From positions 20,549,584-20,613,583 of the forward strand of contig JASEVX010000001.1 in the NCBI GenBank assembly GCA_031761405.1: a stretch of DNA of 64,000 nt, given 5' to 3'. Source of the DNA: Serripes groenlandicus. Taxonomy: Eukaryota; Mollusca; Bivalvia; Cardiida; Cardiidae. Each line of letters starts with the position of its first letter. The stretch's first letter is position 1. The translations under genes were made by a program, and so were the position numbers. Positions 32,065-42,605 of the stretch are shown piece after piece. A model generated the notes under the pieces. It was not told the origin of the DNA. It saw only the letters and a list, made by a program, of their open reading frames with translations, and searched no databases.

Positions 32065-32640
32065 ACAAAACGTTGAATTTAATGGAGTATAAACGTGTTT
32101 ATCCATGCATATGTTAATTAATATAATACAACAAACCATTGCCTGTGCAAGGTAAACGTTAGCCCTTCCCCACATTTGCAGCACATCTACACAACAATAT
32201 GGAAAATCTCTATAAATGAAAGTACAATAATTTGTTTCCTTTGAATAAACACTTTGAATTTAGTAGAGTATATAAACTTGTGAATCCATTCATATGTTTA
32301 TATAATAAACAACAAACCATTGCATGTGCAATGTATACGTTGGCCCTTTCCAGATTTTAACTAATGTAGAGCTAGAGCAAATTTGAAAACAGCAACGCAA
32401 AATTATGGAAAATCTCTATAAATGAAAGTACAATAATTTGTTTCCTTTGAATAAACACTTTGAATTTAGTAGAGTATATAAACTTGTGAATCCATTCATA
32501 TGTTTATAAAATTAACAACAAACCATTGCATGTGCAATGTATACGTTGGCCCTTTCCCGATTTTAACTAATGTAGAGCAGACGACTTTGAAAACAGCAAC
32601 GCAAAATTATGGAATATCTCTATAAATTAACGTGTTTTAA
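32065..32640. repeat. ~206-bp tandem duplication, about 2.6 copies
   Basis: CACTTTGAATTTAGTAGAGT and AACAAACCATTGCATGTGCA recur 206 bp apart (e.g. 32249 and 32455), with a diverged first copy at 32068. Each unit carries part of an old MITE (CCCTTTCC, AGAGCAGACGACTTTG). Confidence 0.8.
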
Positions 32641-32782
32641 AAAAAGTTAAAAACATTGTAGCAAAAAGTTCTCCTTTTGCAAAAGTGTTATCAAAATGCG
32701 TCGGCTTAAGATGTGTCAAAAGGCGTCTACATATGGAAAGGGTAAATAAAACAAACAAACAAACAAACAAACAAACAATAAC

Positions 32783-32896
32783 CTGTGCAAGATCCCCGTT
32801 AAAAACGAAATACCTGTGGTTGTCTAAAAGGTATCCAGTGTTATATTGAGTACGTGCACGTATGGTGGTATATGTCACACTGAGCAGCTGATGTCC
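32783..32896 (-). CDS. Candidate upstream exon in frame with PhyH-like gene
   Basis: A 38-codon open stretch (GHQLLSVTYTTIRARTQYNT to RYFVFNGDLAQ) is bounded by AAAATAACAG and CACAG/GTTATT. It is phase 0 at both ends, so it would join in frame to the acceptor 12 bp before the MSGAEVE start at 29938. The composition is protein-like, unlike the repeats around it. I do not recognise the sequence. It could be an N-terminal exon of the PhyH-like gene, an exon of another gene, or chance. Confidence 0.4.
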
Positions 32897-32974
32897 CTGT
32901 TATTTTATCTTCTCTGACCCGGGTTGACCTTTTCAATATCTCCAGACAACGATTACAGTGTAAACGCTGACTAT

Positions 32975-33207
32975 TTAACCCTTTCCCTCATACGACAATT
33001 CTGCAGCAGACGACTTTGAACATATTTTGTCAAAAAATCAAACAAATCTATATATTTGAATGGATAACCTATGACTAAAAGTGGAAAACATTGTGGCAAA
33101 AGGAGAAATTGCTCGTTTTGAGCAATTTCTTCTTTTGTCACTATGTTTTTCAAAAAGCCGTCTGCTGCAGAGGCGTCAGAAAGCGCTTATATGAGGGGAA
33201 GGGTTAA
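32975..33207. mobile_element. TTAA/CCCTTTCC MITE, young subfamily, inverted
   Basis: TTAACCCTTTCCCTCATACG to TATATGAGGGGAAGGGTTAA; AATTGCTCGTTTTGAGCAATT centre. Confidence 0.92.
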
Positions 33208-33301
33208 TTTGTATGTCATTCGGATAACTTGCATACTCTTATAATGAGCGGCGTTCTGCGAAAACCAACTGCATGGCATTTGTGACCAGTGTAGATCCAG
33301 G

Positions 33302-33538
33302 TTAACCATTTCTCTCATATATAGACGCTTTCCGACGCCTCTTCAGGCTGACGGCTTCTTGAGAACATAGCGACAAAAGAAGAAATTGCTCAATACGAGA
33401 AATTTCTTCTTTTGACACCATGTTTTCAGCTCTATTCAATTTATTGTACTTTCATTTAAAGGGAGTTTCCAAAAAAAAATCGCATATGTTTTATCAAAGT
33501 CGTCTGCTGCATATTTGCTGTATGTGGGAAAGAGTTAA
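33302..33538. mobile_element. Old TTAA/CCCTTTCC MITE copy
   Basis: TTAACCATTTCTCTCATATA to CTGTATGTGGGAAAGAGTTAA. Confidence 0.8.
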
Positions 33539-33688
33539 CCAGCGCTTTCTCGTAAGTTTGACCTGGATCTGCACTGTTCGCGAATTAATCATAGACCTAT
33601 AGAAGTCTTATAGAAATGTCTGTAAAGCAGTTTCCATGGAAGTGGAGGCAAGTCTTTTACCACGCGTGTAGCAATTACGCCCGCGAGT

Positions 33689-33930
33689 AAAACAACAGTG
33701 TGGACTCTGCGTAAATTATCGATCCGGATCAGCCTAAGCATGCTGCGCAGGCTTACCCGGATAGACACTTTTCGCCTCCTATGGATTTTCTGTTTCATGA
33801 ATCATTACTCTATACCCCTATCCCCCTGAGAGGGGTTGCATTACGACTGACTCGCTGGTGTTAGGTAAAGTCGACCAGTAGTACTTGTAAATTACCCAGG
33901 AAACGCCGATATATAATTGAAAAAGTGTTG
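33689..33930. mobile_element. Truncated GAGCCGTCC-type MITE joined to SINE tail
   Basis: CAGTGTGGACTCTGCGTAAA to CCTATCCCCCTGAGA, then ATTACGACTGACTCGCTGGT and GAAAGCGTCGTAAA of a SINE. Confidence 0.65.
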
Positions 33931-34257
33931 AAAGCGTCGTAAATCACCTTGCATTTTGCCGTTAGATAATTTTGAATATATTTGAACTTTAACCGTTTAT
34001 TCAGCTGTAATAGTATTGTATTCGTAGGCTCTTATTAAGCCTAAAGAAAGTGAATTCTAGAAAAGTTAACTGCATATGATAATTCGCACTTGAAAACAAT
34101 TTAGGAAAAGAAAAATGACTCCTTTCTAGCAATTTCTCATTTTCTTAGGTTTTAAATGTCTTCTGTGTCTGGCAAAGGGTTTATGATTCATAACATCGTA
34201 AATACATGTCTGAATTAAGATATAAACTTCCCTTCATAAAAACGTATTTGACGCTTA

Positions 34258-36104
34258 GGCCATGATAAATTGATTGTGTGGTTCCGGTTTCCCGACCGAC
34301 CCTAATTATTCAGCCCGACCCTAAAACATTTTTTCATGTTTTTAAAAAAAAAAAATAAAAAAAAAAACAAATAAAAAAAAAAAAATGGTTACGAAAATGC
34401 GCGGGACGAAAATAATTAATACGAAAATGTTCGGGACGAAAAAAAATGGTAAGAAAATAGCGGTGAATGGTTTCCGGTTTTATCGCTACGAGTAGTTTTA
34501 AGAACGTAGTTGATACAAAAAGCTGTGCATGCTGTCTGGTTTATAAAACATAGTGTATTAAAACACTAAATACTACTAGCAAAGTTAGTTATTCCTTTTG
34601 CAAACCCATTGTAAAAGCTACAGAAGTACTAGTTTTTAATGAAGCGGTGCACCATCACCCTGTAATTTAATATATTAAAGAATGACAAACTTAGCATTTG
34701 AATCCAACACAGAATGCAAACAGTTTTCCATTTATAACACCTTCAGAAAGTTTTTACTTTGTATATGAACAGAATTTCTATTCAATCAATCAAACTGATA
34801 AGCATTCTTTATATATATTAACATGAATGCTACATCTTAAATAGCAAGCTTGTCAAGTGTTTTCTTTATACCGTATTATGCAGTGTTAAACAGGGAACAA
34901 CAAATGTTAATATATAGTTAAAAGAAAGAACAATACCACGGTCCACCAACAGATATGAAGTACATAAAAAAAACTGAGGCCTAGTCAACATGAGGTTATA
35001 CATTCAAACATATATAGTATACTTATTAATAAGCTAAAACATTCACCAAGCACTACTAATAGTATATTACAAGTTCTGGTTGAAAAATTACTTTCATGCA
35101 CAACAGTTTTATCTGAGGATGAGACTGTTGTACCAGATACAGAACAAGTAGCTGTCAACTTAATCGAAGAACCATTATTTGGTGATTATAGCATGTGCAC
35201 AACACGAAATGACAGATCTGTTGTTACATGTGGAATGTCAGAAGCCTAGGTTGCTATATTATTTACTGCAAGTACAAACTAACTGAAAGACAAGCAGTAT
35301 CCCTTTCCATTTTATTAAGTGAGTATGAATACAGTTGTGGTGACCCAATAACCCCACCAAGACATAATGATAACCTTCTTGGTAAGGTAGTGACACGCAG
35401 TGATTTGCAGTGTTTAACACCTATTGAAATTCCATTATATGGTAGTGGTCTTGGAAGGCAGGATCTATGTTCACACTATGGTTTAGAAGGTGGCATTGAA
35501 AATTGTGAGCACTTGTAAATCCTTGTCCTGCTGTTCACAAGATACTATTTTATGATACCTCACAATCTGACTACACTTAACAGCATCTACAATTATCACA
35601 TATCCAGAGCAGATAGTTTAAGAGCTATCTTGTCAGGATCTGCAATATTTGACATTTGATTGTGATTCCAATATTAAAAACCAATCTTTTAAATGTGTTT
35701 GTCCAAATATTACAGTTTTAATAAATTTGTAAGAGTTAAGCCTACAAACAAATGTATGATGTGTTTTATTTGTACTTCATATTAATTATATCCATGTGCA
35801 CTTTTGGTCAGAAACACTCAACCCACACTATTTAAAGCAAAACAAGAATGGTAAAATGGGCTATTTCACTGGGTATCTGAACAAAAAGCAACTCAACAAG
35901 TTTGTAAGTAAGCAACTTTATTTCAGTAATTTGTTTAAAATATAACATTATCTACATTAGAATGCAGTAAAACCAGACAAAACTGGACACTGTGCGCAGG
36001 CTGAGAAAAAAAAATGTTTTGAAAAAATAAAATAATTTCCCTACCTACCTACCCTATTTTTTTTCAGCATGAAATAGGAACCACACATTCAATTTATCAT
36101 GGCC
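34258..36104. mobile_element. 1.85-kb DNA transposon, PIF/Harbinger-like ends, internal ORF remnants
   Basis: Terminal inverted repeats GGCCATGATAAATTGA(T/A)TGTGTGGTTCC lie at 34258 and, inverted, at 36104. TTA is duplicated on both sides (34255-34257, 36105-36107), as in TWA-inserting PIF/Harbinger elements. A-rich runs follow the left end at 34345-34385. Inside, protein-like segments (35060-35250 and 35228-35515) are broken by stops; no transposase motif is recognised. The superfamily is inference from the duplication. Confidence 0.65.
35228..35518 (+). pseudogene. ORF remnant inside the TTA-flanked element
   Basis: 95 codons include the Cys-, Gly- and Pro-rich LTPIEIPLYGSGLGRQDLC, ending GGIENCEHL. 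An overlapping upstream frame (about 35065-35247) reads LSEDETVVPDTEQVAVNLIE and then hits a stop. The composition suggests a decayed coding region carried by the element. I do not recognise the protein. Confidence 0.4.
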
Positions 36105-36681
36105 TTATACTATATATATACTTATACTTATACGCATATTAAATGTTACTATATCGTAGAGAAAGCAAATATGGTGGGCATTTCATCTTTTCCCACAATA
36201 TTTCCGGCGATATATCAGTCATTTTGATACTTCCATTGTTATAAAGTGTACCCTTTCATAAATTTCTCGGTATAGAAAAGAGGTAAATTCGACGACAACA
36301 GATGTTTGCGTAAACATTGTCGGCTCATTTCTAAACAAACATAATAACACACTGTACCTAGGAAGACTTACGTTTGTTTTTAAGCCATGATAATGATTAA
36401 CTGATAGTGGATAGATATACGTAGAACAAGCTAGATTAGAGTAAATAGCTAGACCGATTCATTAATTTGGGTTTTCACCCATTTTCGAAGGTCCTCTGCT
36501 TTAAATCATCAGACGAAACAATTTCAACAATCTAGAAAAACTGAAAGATTTATATTGACAAAGAGTTGAAAATATTGCAATAAAAGGTGAAATTGCTCGT
36601 TTTGAGCAATTTCACCTTTTATTCCAATGTTTTCAAAAGTCCTGTTCAATGGCTGGTGTCAAATGTCGTCCCTGCGAAGTA

Positions 36682-36951
36682 CTGGGTTAATGCCGTTTAC
36701 AGCAATTTTCAGTCATACCACGACGGTCAGTTTACCGACCCCTATTACGTTTCCTGACTACTCGATGTAACATTCTTTCAAAACAACTGGCTGCTTTTCC
36801 ACATATAATGTTAGCTCTTTTGATGGAAGAAGAATGACGCTTAACGCATTGAGACTTCTGTTATACGCCGTAAAGAATGTTGGACGAGCTAGGGTTGGAA
36901 CCGCCGACCCCTGGATTGATAGTCTGTACGTGTCTCTATCGGGGCTTAGTC
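36682..36951 (-). mobile_element. SINE, host of the 90-bp mini-element
   Basis: GGTTAATGCCGTTTACAGCA body, GGGTTGGAACCGCCGACCCC head. The mini-element is inserted at the head's TATCGGGGCT. Confidence 0.75.
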
Positions 36952-37605
36952 TCAATATATCTATGGAACGCCAAATCTACATAAACTCAAATATTTGAAG
37001 AGCTCTTCAAATATTTAGAGAGCTCTCCAATTGAATTGATGATATCATTAATTCAATTGAAGAGCTCTTTAATTGAATTGGAGAGCTCTCTAATTCAATT
37101 GAAGATATCTCTAAATCAACTTAATTGAAGATATCTCCAAATCAATTAGAGATATCTTCAAATCAATTGGAGAGCTCTGCAATTCAATTGGAGATATCTC
37201 CAAATCAATTATGGATATGTTTAATTTGGAAGAATTGGAGATATCTCCAATTCATTTGTTGCTCTCTCTAATTGAATTAAAGATATCTCCAATTGATTTG
37301 GAGAGCTCTCTAATTCAATTAGTGAGAGCAACAAATGAATTGTTGATTTGGAGATATCTTCAATTGAATTAGAGAGGTCTGCAAATCAATTAGAGAGCTC
37401 TCCAATTGAATTGATGATATCAGTAATTCAATTGGAGAGCTCTCTAATTATTTGAAGAGCTCTCTAAATATTTGAAGAGCTCTTCAAATATTTGAGTTTA
37501 TGTAGATTCGGCGTTCCATATATATCGCCGTTACATATTGCATTGTATGCGAACAGTCAAAATAAAAAATCGCATTCCTAGTACAGAAACCTGGACTATA
37601 TCGGG
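36952..37605 (-). mobile_element. 90-bp mini-element interrupted by the giant palindrome
   Basis: TAGTCTCAATATATC at left continues at 37521 as TATATCGCCGTTACATATTG and ends CCTGGACTA. The same sequence occurs uninterrupted at 31094-31183 and near 5910-5995. It is flanked by TATCGGGGCT on both sides, a 10-bp target duplication within a SINE head. The exact left border is uncertain by a few bases. Confidence 0.75.
36962..37520. repeat. 559-bp giant palindrome made of GAGCTC/GATATC palindrome units
   Basis: The ends are inverted (TATGGAACGCC at left; GGCGTTCCATA at right, with ATCTACATAAACTCAAATAT inside). Between them run ~25 short perfect palindromes, mostly GAGAGCTCTC or GAGATATCTC, spaced about 20 bp by AATTGAATT-type linkers. 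Direct repeats TATATC flank it (36956-36961, 37521-37526). The interior has no ORF. Confidence 0.9.
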
Positions 37606-38091
37606 GCTCTGTTATACACGCATAGAAGTCAAGGGTACAATGTACCTGATTGATCAATTTAACCCTTTTAAACGTACAAAACGCTCTCTGATGTCTTCTG
37701 CAGTACACAACTTTTGTAAACATTGTGTCAAAAGAAGAAATTACCTTTTTTTCAATAATTATAATTTATTCTTTAATTTATAGATATTTTTCAAATATTG
37801 GACTGGATCTATCTAACACTGTAGACATTAAGCAGAGGTAAAGTAGCATACACTAATTGAATATAGATACTTAACGTTAGAAAGTACAGTGGCGTATGTA
37901 CATATTATGAGTTTATTTGTTGACATATGTGTAGTCAGTCCTACAGCTCCAGTGACATGGTTCTATTTATAGTATTTTCCGTTATTTAAGCGTGTAGAAT
38001 ATTAATCTCATTAAAACCGGATTTTAACTCGCTCGCACGTAAATAGATCTGCATATAGGTCGTCTCAGCTTGATACGGTGGTTTTTATTTA

Positions 38092-38395
38092 GTATCTCGT
38101 GCGCACGAGATACTAAGTCATGCAGACGAGATACTATGTCGTGCGCACGAGATAATTAAGTCGTGGGCACGAGTTACAAAGTCGTGCGCACGAGATACTA
38201 AGTCGTGCGCACGAGATACTAAGTCGTGCGCACGAGATAATAGCAACTCGTGTGCACGACTTAATTACCTCGTGCGCACGACATAGTATCTCGTGCGCAC
38301 GATATACTATGTTGTGCGCACGAGATACTAAGTCGTGCGCACGAGATACTTAAGTCGTGCACACGAGATACTTAAGTCGTGCGCAGGAGATACTA
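38092..38395. repeat. Array of TCGTGCGCACGA palindromes, ~21-bp period
   Basis: About 14 units of the form AAGTCGTGCGCACGAGATAC, each centred on the palindrome TCGTGCGCACGA. Orientation of the linkers flips near 38245, so the whole array is also an inverted repeat. It is GC-rich against an AT-rich background. Some units have single changes (GTGGGC, GTGCAC). Confidence 0.9.
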
Positions 38396-38690
38396 TGACC
38401 CTTGTTTGCATCAGCCAATTGAATGTGTCGCTTACCAAATTGTTCGGTATAAAACAGAAAAGATAACCCATGTAAATAAACGATATAGAGAAGCGGTGAC
38501 TGTCGAGTGCTCTTATTTCTCGTATGTTTGCGATTTCATTGCACGTGCTAATGCGTATATACGTGTATAAGGTCAATTCGAGAATACCTTTAAAGCTTTT
38601 ATGCGCGGTAGTCAGATCCAATATACGTACAGCGAAGTATTTTGATCTGATTTTAATGAATTTGGATGAATATATACCAGTATGATCATT
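38396..38690 (+). repeat. Dispersed repeat, homologous to 52245-52535 (inverted)
   Basis: Shares TATAAGGTCAATTCGAGA, GTAGTCAGATCCAATATACG and AAACGATATAGAGA with the minus strand at 52245-52535. It joins the palindrome array at its left end and a hairpin terminus (GTCGCCGGGCAGAAGCCCGCGAC) at its right. Confidence 0.6.
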
Positions 38691-38840
38691 AGTCGCCGGG
38701 CAGAAGCCCGCGACTTCTATTTTTAATAGCTTTTCGGAAATCACATGGGAGGGCGGCTTATTATTAGAAAGAAACAAATCTAGATGATTTGAACATATTA
38801 CAATTGTGGTTGTTTACGAACACTAATAAATGACACATCT
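38691..38840 (-). repeat. Repeat end with GC hairpin (shared with 11885-11992)
   Basis: Read on the minus strand it contains TCACATGTGATTTC-like and GAAAAGC blocks and ends in a hairpin, GTCGCGGGC..GCCCGGCGAC, then TAAT. The plus-strand region 11885-11992 ends the same way. A terminal hairpin followed by CTAAT recalls Helitron 3' ends (CTRR, then T), but that is only suggestive. Confidence 0.45.
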
Positions 38841-39751
38841 CTAAAATGAAATAAATATTCCGATTTTTTAATGTTTGCAGTTTTTTTTATTTCACTAGCA
38901 TTTAAGTTTTTTGTCTTATTTACGAAGACAAAAGTGGTCCCTTCAAGACGTGAACCAACACCCCCTAATGCAGACTCTTATGTGTCATCATTGAGGTCAA
39001 TTTCGGATTCTCATTTTAATAGCAATTTTAACTTACTAAATGTTGTTTTCATGTTCAAAGAGATGTCTTGATTTGTGTAGAATTCATTTAATAATGTTAA
39101 TCCATGAATATCTAAAGTAGGAACTGTTTCTAAGCTAAATATAGACCCTATTCTGTTGTGTAGTTTCGTGACCTTTAACATCGATTTTCGCGCATGCGCA
39201 TTTCGATATGAAAAAGCGAGTGATATTATTTTATTTTAGACAAGTACAAGACGAATGTTTGACGCAAAGCGTCAAAGAGAAGCCGCAATATTTCGTTGTA
39301 CATGTAGAAATAAGAAAAAAAGAACATTTTTAAATCCACAAACAATAGAACAATTTAAACTGTAGACGGTAATGCTGATATATTTCTCCTTTTGAAGACT
39401 TTTGTTTTCTTCAAATTACCTCCCTTTAAAGCAATACCAGGATATTTACCTTGTGATTCGAATAAGATTGACAAACATTGAAATTATATGAATGAATACT
39501 ATTATTTAAATAAGTAACAACAGCAAAATTAAATTTAAGCCAAGATAAATGTGTACACATTTCGTTAATTTTTTATAGATACCCTAATGTATAGGTATGA
39601 ATATAAAATTTATAAGCAAATGTTTGAATAGACTAAGGAAAGTCAAGAATACATAAATAAATCAATGCAGTCTTTTCCGGCGACATTGATGCCTTGCATC
39701 AACTTTCTCTTGTTATTTAATTATATCCTTGCTCGGTAGTAACAATGTGAC

Positions 39752-40012
39752 AGTTTAATTTGCACGGTCAATACATCCATGAACAGTCAAGTCTGTCCTT
39801 CTCCCATCAACTCTACACAGTTTAATTTGCACGGTCAATACATCCATGAACAGTCAAGTCTGTCCCTCTCCCATCAACTATACACAGTTTAATTTGCACG
39901 GTCAATACATCCATGAACAGTCAAGTCTGTCCTTCTCCCATCAACTATACACAGTTTAATTTGCACGGTCAATACATCCATGAACAGTCAAGTCTGTCCT
40001 TCTCCCATCAAA
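39752..40012. repeat. 67-bp minisatellite, about 3.9 copies
   Basis: CAGTTTAATTTGCACGGTCA begins at 39751, 39818, 39885 and 39952. Units are nearly identical (one or two changes), so the array is young. Confidence 0.9.
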
Positions 40013-40182
40013 TTTACAACGAGAGACGAAGGTTTTGATCTGTCTAACATGACCGCTACACATTTTCGTGACTTGCTATGGAATAGGTAGGCTACGGATT
40101 TGGAACTGAGTTGTGTAACCTATTCCAGAGCAACGAATGCAAATATGAAGCAGTCATGTTGGACAGATCAACATTTGTATTT

Positions 40183-40380
40183 ATTTGATTGGGTTTTACG
40201 CCATTTTCAACATTATTTTCAGTGATATCACGACGACAGTGCACTTATAAATGAGTCTTTGTTAAACAACCAGTACTAGCCTAAGAAATGTGCCTTGCCG
40301 AAGGGCATTCCGCGAGTGAGGATAGAACCCGGGACGCCCGGTTGGAAATCCCCGATGCTTAACCGACACCTATCCAAACA
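40183..40380 (-). mobile_element. SINE, third type
   Basis: GGGTTTTACGCCATTTTCAA tail side; GAACCCGGGACGCCCGGTTG head. The AAATGTGCCTTGCCGAAGGG centre is shared with 54605-54775 and 61607-61815. Confidence 0.75.
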
Positions 40381-40454
40381 TTTAGCCTTTTCACCTAAAC
40401 CAGGAGTTTATACTAGTATTGTTATTTTGATGTATACAACCGTTACCGGTGTCT

Positions 40455-40708
40455 ACGTGCGAGTTGTGTAGTGGTAAAGCGTCCGTCTCGAGTGCGGGAG
40501 ATCGCGGCTCGATCCCCAGACGCGTCACACAAATACTATAAAAATGGTAGAAATTACTCGCGGCCCTCCTTGGCGCTCAGGATGGCGTGGTTACCATTAC
40601 GACTGACCGGCTGGTGCCAGGATAAATGGACCAGTAGTACTGGTAACCTACCCAGGAAACGCCGTGATATAACTGAATAATTGTTCACGTACAACCAATC
40701 AATCAACC
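40455..40708 (+). mobile_element. SINE, second type, with tRNA-like head
   Basis: TGTGTAGTGGTAAAGCGTCC (A box), CGCGGCTCGATCCCCAG (B box), body TGGCGCTCAGGATGGCGTGG, and a CAATCAATCAAC tail. Confidence 0.85.
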
Positions 40709-40798
40709 AGTGTCTACGTTGATCATCATACAAGCAGTGATACTATCGATACCATCGAATGTACTGACCAAGACTCTCGGAATATCTCCAAATATTTA

Positions 40799-41094
40799 TG
40801 CGTTTGATTGATTTGGTTTAACGCCGTTTTTGACAATGTTTCATTCATATCACGGCGGCCAGTTCACATTTTCATTTGTTTCCAGGCATTCTCACATCAA
40901 TTCTCAACACAACAAACTTTTCAAGAAAATGGCTGCTCTTCCACATAGACTGTTAGCCCATTGGTAGAAGACGAGTGACGCTTGTCACAGTTACCTTTTG
41001 TTAAACATCGGGAAAAATGTTGGCCGAACTGGGGTTCGAACTCACAATCCCTGGAATGACAGCAGGCCTCCCAGAACTAAGCTACTTGGGCTCT
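40799..41094 (-). mobile_element. SINE, first type, near full length
   Basis: GATTTGGTTTAACGCCGTTT to GGGGTTCGAACTCACAATCC and AACTAAGCTACTTGGGCTC. Confidence 0.85.
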
Positions 41095-41110
41095 GGATTT
41101 ATAGATAACA

Positions 41111-41329
41111 AGTTTAGCCTTTCCAATATACAACAAATCTGAAGTAGACGACTTTTAAAACTATATTGAAAATCTGCTTTTATAAAACTTTTGTTTTAGA
41201 TACAGTTGAAAACATTGTGTCAAAATGAAAAAAAATAGAAGCTCATTATGAGCAATTTCTCCTTTTGCCGAAATGTATTCAAACGTCGACGACTTTCTCA
41301 CTGACGTCTTTAATTGGGAAAGGGTTTAA
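41111..41329. mobile_element. Old TTAA/CCCTTTCC MITE copy
   Basis: TTTAGCCTTTCCAATATACA to AATTGGGAAAGGGTTTAA; AGCTCATTATGAGCAATTTC centre. Confidence 0.75.
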
Positions 41330-41871
41330 GGTCAAGTTTAGGCATTGTAATGTTCCTACGGCTGGGTATTCGTCTAATTGTACGGTTCTGGTTTTTCCTT
41401 GTAATTTCCAGGACTGTTTGTGATACACTTTTGGATCGGGAGATCAAAGGTTCCTAACAGTGGGGTCCGAATTTATATGGCCGGTTGGTGAGCTGTCAGC
41501 AAGTTAAATTCATGGATCTGTATTTAAAGTTACGCGCATCGTTATGTACCACAAACAAACCGATAATTAATCCTCAAAAACTACCCGGTTCTCATGTATC
41601 ACGATTCATTTGTTAGTGATGCAGAACCCGCTTACGTCAATCGAGTGTACCAAACAGAACATATCGATTTTGTATTGGTTTAAATACTGTATCTACTTTG
41701 CATATCGGATCTATAAATTATGTTACCGAATGCCTGTCTGACAAAAAAAGGATATAATTCGGAATGTCAAATGTCAGAAATGGATGACCCTTTCAATTAG
41801 GTGTGACACTATCATAACTTACTTTTATACCGGTATGTACATGAGACGTATTCAAGAAGAACAAACAGAAC

Positions 41872-42185
41872 CCCGGAAAAGCTCAGTCGGTAACGATGCG
41901 GGCTGTCAATCCAGGGTTTGGAGTTCGATCCCCAGCTCGGTCAACGTTCTTTCATACGTTTTACAAAAGTCAATGCGAAAGACGTCATTCGTCTTCAGCC
42001 AACGGGCTTACAGTATATGTGAAAAAGCAGCCCGTTGCTTGGAAAGACTGTTGTGTGGAGAACTGGTGTGAGAAAGCCAGGACACACATGGGTATGTGAA
42101 CTGGTCTCCGCGATATGACTGAATAATTGCTGCAAATGGCCTTAAAACCTAATTAATCGATCAATCAATCAATCATTCAATCACT
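41872..42185 (+). mobile_element. SINE, first type, full length
   Basis: CCCCGGAAAAGCTCAGTCGG head, TTGGAGTTCGATCCCCAGCT B box, TCCGCGATATGACTGAATAA body, and a long AATCAATCAATC tail. Confidence 0.85.
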
Positions 42186-42392
42186 CAATCAATTACAATC
42201 AATCAATCAATTATAATTAATATATCAACCAATGAATACATCAAACAATCCATGCGAACCATCATTAGATTATTTATAACATGGGTAGATTACGACCTGC
42301 ATGCGTAACTCTGCAGTCTTACAAAAAGGACACTGTTGCTTTAACCCACGGTGACTAACCTTTGAACAGCGCAGAGACAGATTATCTTGACA

Positions 42393-42605
42393 TATCGATT
42401 GATTGTTTGATGTTTGACGCCGCTTTCAACACTTTTTCAGTTTCTGGGTAGGTTATCAGTACTACTGGTCCATTTATCCGACACCAGCCAGTCAGTCCAA
42501 ATGCTTACCACGCAACCGGAGCGCAATGGAGGGCAGCCATTACAGTCATGTTTACGGTATTTTTTATGACACGCACTCGAGGCGGACGCTCCAGACAGAT
42601 TAAAC
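42393..42605 (-). mobile_element. SINE, second type, head missing
   Basis: GATTGATTGTTTGATGTTTG tail, CCATTTATCCGACACCAGCC body, AGGCGGACGCTCCAGACAGA near the lost head. Confidence 0.65.

Noticed and set aside
38328..38777. 149-codon minus-strand ORF
   Set aside because: Crosses the palindrome array and a dispersed repeat; no conserved segment.
39752..40012. CRISPR-like regular repeats
   Set aside because: The 67-bp units are contiguous, with no unique spacers, in a eukaryotic genome; a minisatellite. The same applies to 44643-44935.
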